Source of the DNA: Paracoccaceae bacterium | GTDB lineage: Bacteria; Pseudomonadota; Alphaproteobacteria; Rhodobacterales; Rhodobacteraceae | Length of the DNA: 64,000 bases | Assembly: GCA_002709405.1 (NCBI GenBank) | Contig: PAQV01000067.1 | Location: forward strand, 1-64,000 | Direction: 5' to 3' | Part shown: positions 58,328 through 64,000 of the stretch, piece by piece | Position numbering within the stretch: position 1 is the first letter of the stretch | Layout: every line of letters begins with the position of its first letter | The notes under the pieces: generated by a model | Database searches by the model: none | What the model saw: the letters and a program-made list of their open reading frames with translations, nothing else | Told to the model about the DNA's origin: nothing | Program-made: the position numbers and the translations under genes

Positions 58328-58643
58328 TGATGTCAAACTCCCGTTTGATTGACCCCGTGTTCTTGCTGCACGGGTGGTTCCATTGCGCCCGGAGGATTGC
58401 GTAATCGATCAGGTCCCGCAAGGGTTAATCAGGAATGTTGAGATATGCAGGGCGCAGCGTTGCCATCACGGCCAGAGGCCATGCGACGACGGGACAAATC
58501 AAGGCGCGCGGGCAACTCATAGACCCCTCCAAGGGCCTGATCCGGCTCGTCTCTTTCAAGGATCGGACCCGGCTATGGTTAACCGGATCCGATCGGAACT
58601 GCGATTGGCGGGGGCGGGGTCGCCCGCGCCAGATCAGGTGACG

Positions 58644-59750
58644 TCAGGCCAGGTGGTCGGTGAAGATGGACATGTCCAGCCCGCTGGTGGCGTCCAGCGG
58701 GTTGTTGATGTCGAAGACCGTTTCATAGCCCATGTCTTCCAGCGCCGCGATCGTGGTGTTGGACAGGTAGTTGCCCGTCACGTCGATATAGCCCGTCATG
58801 ATCTCGTTCTCGAAGGCAAAGCCATCGCTGCCGTCCTCGTTCCAGTGGCCGCCCGCGGTGCCGCCGCCGCCCTCGGTTTCGATCGACGGGCCCGACCCAC
58901 CGAATTCCGCCGCATAGGCCGCGGCCACGTTGGTGCCGTTGAAATCGAAGGTGCCGTTGCCGTTGTCGGTGACCAGGCCCATGGCCTCCCACAGGGTGCC
59001 GAAGCCCAGCACGTGCATCATCTCGTGGAAGACGATGTCGTTGAACATGCCGATCGCGTCGAAATCGGCGGCATCGGCCACGTCGAACTGCATGATGCCC
59101 GTCGCCGGCAGCAGGGTATCGGTGCGATAGGCGGTCGGGCCGGCCTGGCCCAGAACGCCGCCCGATCCGTCGATGTCCATTAGCGTGGCGTCGATGCGCA
59201 CATCATCCACGATATTGCTGCGGAAGATGCCAAAGCCCGGCACCTGCGCATCGGCAATGTCGCCCGTGATAATGGACGAAATCAGGTCGGCGGCGTCGAT
59301 GAAGCTTTGCTTCAGCGTCTCGTCCCACTGGCCCCGGAAGTCGATCTGCACGTTGAACCCGGCCCCGTTGGCCGCGCCCGAAACATAGGTGTCGGTGATG
59401 AAATTGAACCGGCCGCCGCGCGCGCCCTGTTCGCTTTCCAGTTCCGCCCCGAAGACATATTCGTTGGTCAGGTCGCCGGCGGGCAGGGCGATGGTCTCTG
59501 CCTCGGGCATCGCGACCTCGGCCCGGGTGATGGTCACGACGAACCCGCCGCCCATCAGGCCCTCGCCGTCGGTCAGGGTCGCGCGCAGGGTGGCCGAGGC
59601 ACCGGACAGCGTTAGCGGAGCGGCCGCTTCGGCCAGCGCAGTCGAGGGGTCGCTGGCGGTGGTGTCGGTCTCGGTGCTATCGCTGTCACCGTCGCCAAAG
59701 GCAAAGCTGTCGCGCAACGTGAAATCTTGGGAAAGGACGGAACGCATCAT
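58644..59750 (-). CDS. Leishmanolysin-like zinc metalloprotease
   Basis: FNDIVFHEMMHVLGFGTLWEAMGLVTDNGNGTFDFNGTNVAAAYAAEFGG...GGHWNEDGSDGFAFENEIMTGYIDVTGNYLSNTTIAALEDMGY: HExxHxxGFG. Confidence 0.9.
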   Translation of the reverse strand: MMRSVLSQDFTLRDSFAFGDGDSDSTETDTTASDPSTALAEAAAPLTLSGASATLRATLTDGEGLMGGGFVVTITRAEVAMPEAETIALPAGDLTNEYVFGAELESEQGARGGRFNFITDTYVSGAANGAGFNVQIDFRGQWDETLKQSFIDAADLISSIITGDIADAQVPGFGIFRSNIVDDVRIDATLMDIDGSGGVLGQAGPTAYRTDTLLPATGIMQFDVADAADFDAIGMFNDIVFHEMMHVLGFGTLWEAMGLVTDNGNGTFDFNGTNVAAAYAAEFGGSGPSIETEGGGGTAGGHWNEDGSDGFAFENEIMTGYIDVTGNYLSNTTIAALEDMGYETVFDINNPLDATSGLDMSIFTDHLA

Positions 59751-59952
59751 CTGGATCCATTGTTCTGAAATAAAGGGTCATCATGGCGCGGAGGCCGGGC
59801 TCGCGTCAATTATATTTGGCGAAGTCAAATATTGTGCAACAGAACGGTGGGATTTTCGCAACCCGTGGTTAGGCCTGGGTTAATCCCGGCGTCTCGTCAA
59901 TCAGCCCCGTGCCCGGGCGGGGCGCGGTCCGTTCCGCGCCCCTTCGAACCGG

Positions 59953-61944
59953 TCAGAGCGTCTTGCGCGGGATGCTGTCGCTCAGATCCCGTTCATAGAT
60001 CAACGCGTCTCCCTCCCAGGCCTCCAGCCGGGCTTTCAGGTGGAAGGTCTCGGTATCGGCCCACATCTCGGAATAGGTCTCGGTCCGGATCGCCCAATCG
60101 CCGCGGCCCTGTTCCTCTGTCCAGTGGCACCGGCCGCGGGCCGACAGAGGGTCATCGGGGTGGATCGACCACCACTCCCGCGCGATTGTCCCATTGATCA
60201 GCTTGTGCTCGCAATCCTCGACCTTGCCGAAATCGTCCTCGATCACCAGCGTGACCAGGCCCGAGACCTGGTCCTCCTCGATCCGCCGGACATGGGACTC
60301 GGGGCGCAGCTCGCGGGTCTGCCAGGGGGCCTCGGCATCGGGGTCGGGGAAGGTGTATTCGTCACCGTCCGCCAGCGGGCGCAGGGGCAGCGACAGGGTG
60401 CCGTCGGTCAGGGTCAGCTCGGTGCGCGCGGGCGAGGGCCAGACCAGCGGCCAATAGGCCGTCGAAACCGCGACCCGCAGGCGGTGCCCCTTGGGCAGGC
60501 GATAGGCGATGTGGTCCAGGTCAAGCGAGACCTGGGTCTGCGCCCCGACCGTCAGCGGTGTGGTGTCCGCCGGCCCGTCCCGGTGCGACAGGTTCAGCAC
60601 GCCATAAGTGATCCGGGTCGAGGCGCCATCGGGGTGCACGTCACACAGCCGGACGGCGATCTGCGCCTGCGGCTGGTCCGAGGTCAGCGTCAGCGAGACC
60701 CTGGGCGCACCAACGATATCCATCGGGCCGTCCACGGGGCCCGTGTCGAAACAGGCGGACAGGGCATCGTCGCGCCGCTGGTCTCCGGGCATTTCCGGGC
60801 CAAGCCAGATCGCGCAATATTCCCCGGCGGCCATGCCGCAGGTCTGGGGCGAGTTGATCGGCGTCGACAGCGGGGCGGGCGTGTCGCTTAACCCTTCGTC
60901 GGTCAGGTGCCAGGTCGACTGGTCCAGGTGCGAGGTCGCCCCCTGGATTTCAGCGATCCAGCGGCCGGGCCGTTCGGTGTACCAGGTGGCCGGGCGCACG
61001 CCGTCCATCAGGTAGGCCCGGTAATCGGGATCGTCCTCGACGCCCGTGTCGATGTCCTTCAGCCAGCGGTCCCACCAGCGCAGGGCTTCCTGCAGGAAGC
61101 CGATCCGGGGTTCGGGGGCCGCGAAATGCGGGTACTTGTGGACCCAGGGCCCGACAATCCCCTTGGCCCCGGCCTTCTCGACCAGCTGGGGCACGGCGTT
61201 CTTGTAGGCATCGCCCCAGCCGCCCACGGCCAGGATCTTGGCCTTCAGCTTCGAGAAATCCTCGCAGACCGAGCCATGCTGCCAATAGGCATCGCGCGTC
61301 TGGTGGCGCAGCCAGATCGAGGGCAGGAAGGGTTCGTTGTCCAGTCGGCTCAGCCACAGGTCCCGCCAGTCTTCGCGCAGCTCGGGATCGGGCGCGCGCG
61401 AGGAATAGGCCCACATGGTCGCCCCCCAGCCGAGGTTCTCGTTCAGCAGGCAGCCGCCCTTGTAATGGATGTCGTCGGCAAAGCGGTCCACGGTGGAGCA
61501 GAGCGTGATGACGGCCTTCAGGGGCTCGGGCTGCAGGTAGGCCAGCTGAAGCCCGTTGAACCCGCCCCACGAGATCCCCATCATGCCCACCCGGCCGTTG
61601 GTCCAGGGCTGGGCGGCGAGCCAGTTGATGACCTCAACCGCGTCGGCCTGTTCCTGGGGGGCGTATTCGTCCTCCATCAGGCCCTCGCTGTCGCCGTTCC
61701 CCCGCATGTCGACCCGCACGCAGGCATAGCCGCGCTTGGCGAACCAGGGGTGGGTCAGGGCATCGCGGGCGGTGGTTCCGTCGCGCTTGCGGTAGGGCAG
61801 GTATTCCAGGATGACCGGGACAGGCTGATCAAGCGCGTCCACGGGCCGCCAGACCCGGGCAGACAGGCGGCAGCCATCGGAGAGGGTGATACCGAGATCG
61901 GGAAGCTCTTCGATCTCGCGGAGGGTGTTGGGCATGTCGTTCAT
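59953..61944 (-). CDS. CocE/NonD family serine hydrolase
   Basis: LEYLPYRKRDGTTARDALTHPWFAKRGYACVRVDMRGNGDSEGLMEDEYAPQEQADAVEVINWLAAQPWTNGRVGMMGISWGGFNGLQLAYLQP. Confidence 0.95.
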   Translation of the reverse strand: MNDMPNTLREIEELPDLGITLSDGCRLSARVWRPVDALDQPVPVILEYLPYRKRDGTTARDALTHPWFAKRGYACVRVDMRGNGDSEGLMEDEYAPQEQADAVEVINWLAAQPWTNGRVGMMGISWGGFNGLQLAYLQPEPLKAVITLCSTVDRFADDIHYKGGCLLNENLGWGATMWAYSSRAPDPELREDWRDLWLSRLDNEPFLPSIWLRHQTRDAYWQHGSVCEDFSKLKAKILAVGGWGDAYKNAVPQLVEKAGAKGIVGPWVHKYPHFAAPEPRIGFLQEALRWWDRWLKDIDTGVEDDPDYRAYLMDGVRPATWYTERPGRWIAEIQGATSHLDQSTWHLTDEGLSDTPAPLSTPINSPQTCGMAAGEYCAIWLGPEMPGDQRRDDALSACFDTGPVDGPMDIVGAPRVSLTLTSDQPQAQIAVRLCDVHPDGASTRITYGVLNLSHRDGPADTTPLTVGAQTQVSLDLDHIAYRLPKGHRLRVAVSTAYWPLVWPSPARTELTLTDGTLSLPLRPLADGDEYTFPDPDAEAPWQTRELRPESHVRRIEEDQVSGLVTLVIEDDFGKVEDCEHKLINGTIAREWWSIHPDDPLSARGRCHWTEEQGRGDWAIRTETYSEMWADTETFHLKARLEAWEGDALIYERDLSDSIPRKTL

Positions 61945-61989
61945 GGGCCGGAAGGTCTGACGGGGCGGGGAGGCTGTCAAGCAGATGCG

Positions 61990-62056
61990 TGTCCCACGCG
62001 TGGGACATTTTCGGGTCATTAAATATCAATGGGTTACAGAGGCGAATTTACCATCT
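61990..62056 (+). repeat. Copy C of palindrome-tail intergenic element
   Basis: TGTCCCACGCGTGGGACA at 61990..62007, then ATTTTCGGGTCATTAAATATCAATGGGTTACAGAGGCGAATTTACCATCTGTTA. Confidence 0.9.
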
Positions 62057-62288
62057 GTTAGGATCTTCCCCGGCGTTTCTCGCCCCACGCCCCGATGGTT
62101 TTGGGGCCGCCGCCCCCTCGTCCCGTTGCTCAATGCCCCCAGACGTCGTGCCCGCGCTCCTGCACCCCCGACGGCATCGCGGCGATCCGCGCGCGGGATG
62201 CGGCGCGGGTGAGGGCTGTGCCCGCGATGTGGCTGTTCCTTTCGACGGCCCGCGGGGGTAGACTTTGGCCCGAGGCAATAAGCAGGAG

Positions 62289-62597
62289 ATGCAGATGCGC
62301 AGAACCACAACGGTCGCGCTTGCGGCGATGATCTTGGGAACCAGCCTGGCCACCGGCCCGGCCACAGCGGCCCCCTTGGGCCGCCACGTCGTGCAAGGCG
62401 TCGAGGACGGCGACATGCTGAAAATGCGCGAAGGTCCGGGCACGGGCTATTCGGTGATCGTCGGCCTGCCGAACGAGACGGTGGTGCGCGTCCACGAATG
62501 CCAACAGGCGGGCAGCACCAACTGGTGCAAGGTCTCGCTGGACCGCGCGCGCGGGTTAAAGGGCTATGTGTCGTATACGTATTTGCGGAAGATGTGA
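62289..62597 (+). CDS. Secreted SH3-domain (bacterial SH3_3) protein
   Basis: Signal peptide then GRHVVQGVEDGDMLKMREGPGTGYSVIVGLPNETVVRVHECQQAGSTNWCKVSLDRARGLKGYVSYTYL. Confidence 0.88.
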   Translation: MQMRRTTTVALAAMILGTSLATGPATAAPLGRHVVQGVEDGDMLKMREGPGTGYSVIVGLPNETVVRVHECQQAGSTNWCKVSLDRARGLKGYVSYTYLRKM

Positions 62598-62890
62598 GGT
62601 TGCACTCGTTGTGCCGCGCTGCAGTCGCGCGACTGAAACCCGAATTTTGACTTCACAGGTTTCGTTCGGGCCCACTAAGTCTTGCGCTCTGTCGATACGC
62701 GGGCCTCATTTTTAAGGGTAGTATTTTTCCCAATATTGCTTCGCCCGCGTTGAGCGATCCTGCCGGGTACATCAGATGTCTGCGGCTACAGCATTGTCGC
62801 TGCAATCTATGCATTGGCTTAGGTTTTTTCTTGTTTCGTGAGACATTCTGGGCAGATTGGTCCCGGAATTAAGAACCAGGAGTTCGAGTT

Positions 62891-63703
62891 TTGAGCCCGT
62901 CTGATCCCAACTCAACACAGTTTTTCCATGTCACTGTCTGGTATGTACGCCCAGGCAGCGCGGCAGGCGGGCTTTATAGGAACCTAGATGAAGCTGAGGT
63001 CATTCGAAGGTTCATAATTCCTCATGTCTTGTTCCTTTTGGTGGATTTGAAGAGGTCGGAATTGTCATATGTGATCAAGCAATCCGAGGTCGAATTCGCT
63101 ATCGAAGAAGTGAAGAAGGCTTTCTATGATGTGGGGCATGCTGAAATCGACGCAGCCCTTCAAAGATTCAATGTTGGCACGCGCCACGTTTTGACCGTTA
63201 GTCGTTCACATCATAGAGTAGGTTGGGGTTATTCTCTCTTTTGGCCTTTGGGTATTTTCCACCAGATTTTAGGGTCTAATGTCAGAGACCTATTGCTTAA
63301 GAAGGTAATTAAACAAGTCGGTTTTAGCGATGGCGTTTTTAAAAGAAGCGTTGATGTACCTCCAGCTCATATGACCAACTATACAATCAACCACGGAACA
63401 ATGTTTGCTGGTGATAACCATGGTGTTGCCGGTGACCACATCGGCGATATCATTCAAAATGATTTTGAAAGTCTGTCAGCTTTTCTTGAAGCCCAAGGAG
63501 TTGCTCTTGCTGACATTCTAGAGCTTAAGTCGGCTTTGAAAGAAGATAGTTCCAAGGAAAAGGACCCCTCAGGTTCTCGTGTTCGTTCTTGGATTGAGAA
63601 AATGGTTGAAAAAACTGCGACGGGGGCTTGGGAATACGCTACCGGCCAGGCCGGTATTGTTTTGAAAGGCGCGATTGCTACCTACCTCGGAGTCGGGCCA
63701 TGA
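62891..63703 (+). CDS. Uncharacterised protein; C-terminal tail reminiscent of AbiTii-type/conflict-system proteins
   Basis: TTG start with upstream AGGAG; 270 aa; C-term NYTINHGTMFAGDNHGVAGDHIGDIIQNDFESLSAFLEAQGVALADILELKSALKEDSSKEKDPSGSRVRSWIEKMVEKTATGAWEYATGQAGIVLKGAIATYLG; AT-rich island. Confidence 0.6.
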   Translation: MSPSDPNSTQFFHVTVWYVRPGSAAGGLYRNLDEAEVIRRFIIPHVLFLLVDLKRSELSYVIKQSEVEFAIEEVKKAFYDVGHAEIDAALQRFNVGTRHVLTVSRSHHRVGWGYSLFWPLGIFHQILGSNVRDLLLKKVIKQVGFSDGVFKRSVDVPPAHMTNYTINHGTMFAGDNHGVAGDHIGDIIQNDFESLSAFLEAQGVALADILELKSALKEDSSKEKDPSGSRVRSWIEKMVEKTATGAWEYATGQAGIVLKGAIATYLGVGP

Positions 63704-63962
63704 GCTCAGAAATTGGCTGCCTTTGCGCGTCTTGTTTTGTTCAGCGATAGTTTTCAGTCGAAGATATGCTGAAAAGAGTGAGGCCTTTACGGGTTGGCGG
63801 GGCTTCGGAACAATTTGGACTGTTCGGTCGTTTCTAGAAGCTATAGCCGATTCTGGCGATGAGTGGTTCTAAGGTGCAAATAAGGTAAGAACGCTCTCAA
63901 GAGTAATCTATTTAGAATATTGGCAAGAATGACTGAATTCCTAGGTTTCGCTCATTGCCCCC

Positions 63963-64000
63963 TCACACCCGCAACACGACCGCCACGTCCATCACGTTGG
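63963..64000 (-). CDS. Possible C-terminal end of a reverse-strand CDS running off the window
   Basis: Reverse complement reads ...NVMDVAVVLRV*; GC-rich again. Too short to identify. Confidence 0.3.
   Translation of the reverse strand, partial: NVMDVAVVLRV

Noticed and set aside
63675-63872. 65-aa + ORF overlapping the end of the orphan gene
   Set aside because: No ribosome-binding site or recognisable family; cannot be supported.

Overview
This 64 kb GC-rich window looks like alphaproteobacterial chromosome (Rhodobacterales-like, judged from gene families and intergenic elements). It is densely coded, and most long overlapping ORFs in the track are antisense shadows. Core content: an acyl-CoA dehydrogenase with two MerR regulators; thioesterases, MATE, arsC-like, pyrD and an UshA-like 5'-nucleotidase; a transglutaminase / circularly permuted ATP-grasp / alpha-E / DUF2126 cluster; an intact MoxR-DUF58-DUF4381-BatA/B/C/D operon plus a second, decayed MoxR/Bat locus; an SDR / PuuE-like deacetylase / Rieske operon; an approximately 10.4 kb N-compound catabolic operon with PotABCD-type uptake; a peptide ABC importer; and a leishmanolysin-like metalloprotease. 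Two visibly AT-richer islands stand out. At about 9.77-11.79 kb there is a two-gene cassette: an SLOG-like (nucleotide-sensor-type) protein followed by a 2-TM pentapeptide-repeat protein. At about 62.6-63.95 kb there is a single unknown gene whose C-terminus resembles tails I associate with AbiTii-type/conflict-system proteins. The first is the best candidate for an undescribed biological (defence/conflict) system. I also found a three-copy intergenic element (18-bp perfect palindrome TGTCCCACGCGTGGGACA plus a conserved, CtrA-box-like tail), a REP-like hairpin element in several copies, a repeated 21-bp hairpin AGAAAATTC-N3-GAATTTTCT, a repeated 10-mer GTCACGTCAG in two fatty-acid-type promoters, and a strongly structured intergenic region at 21.9-22.15 kb. 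I saw no tRNA, rRNA, CRISPR or transposase. All family calls come from reading the sequence; no database search was run.
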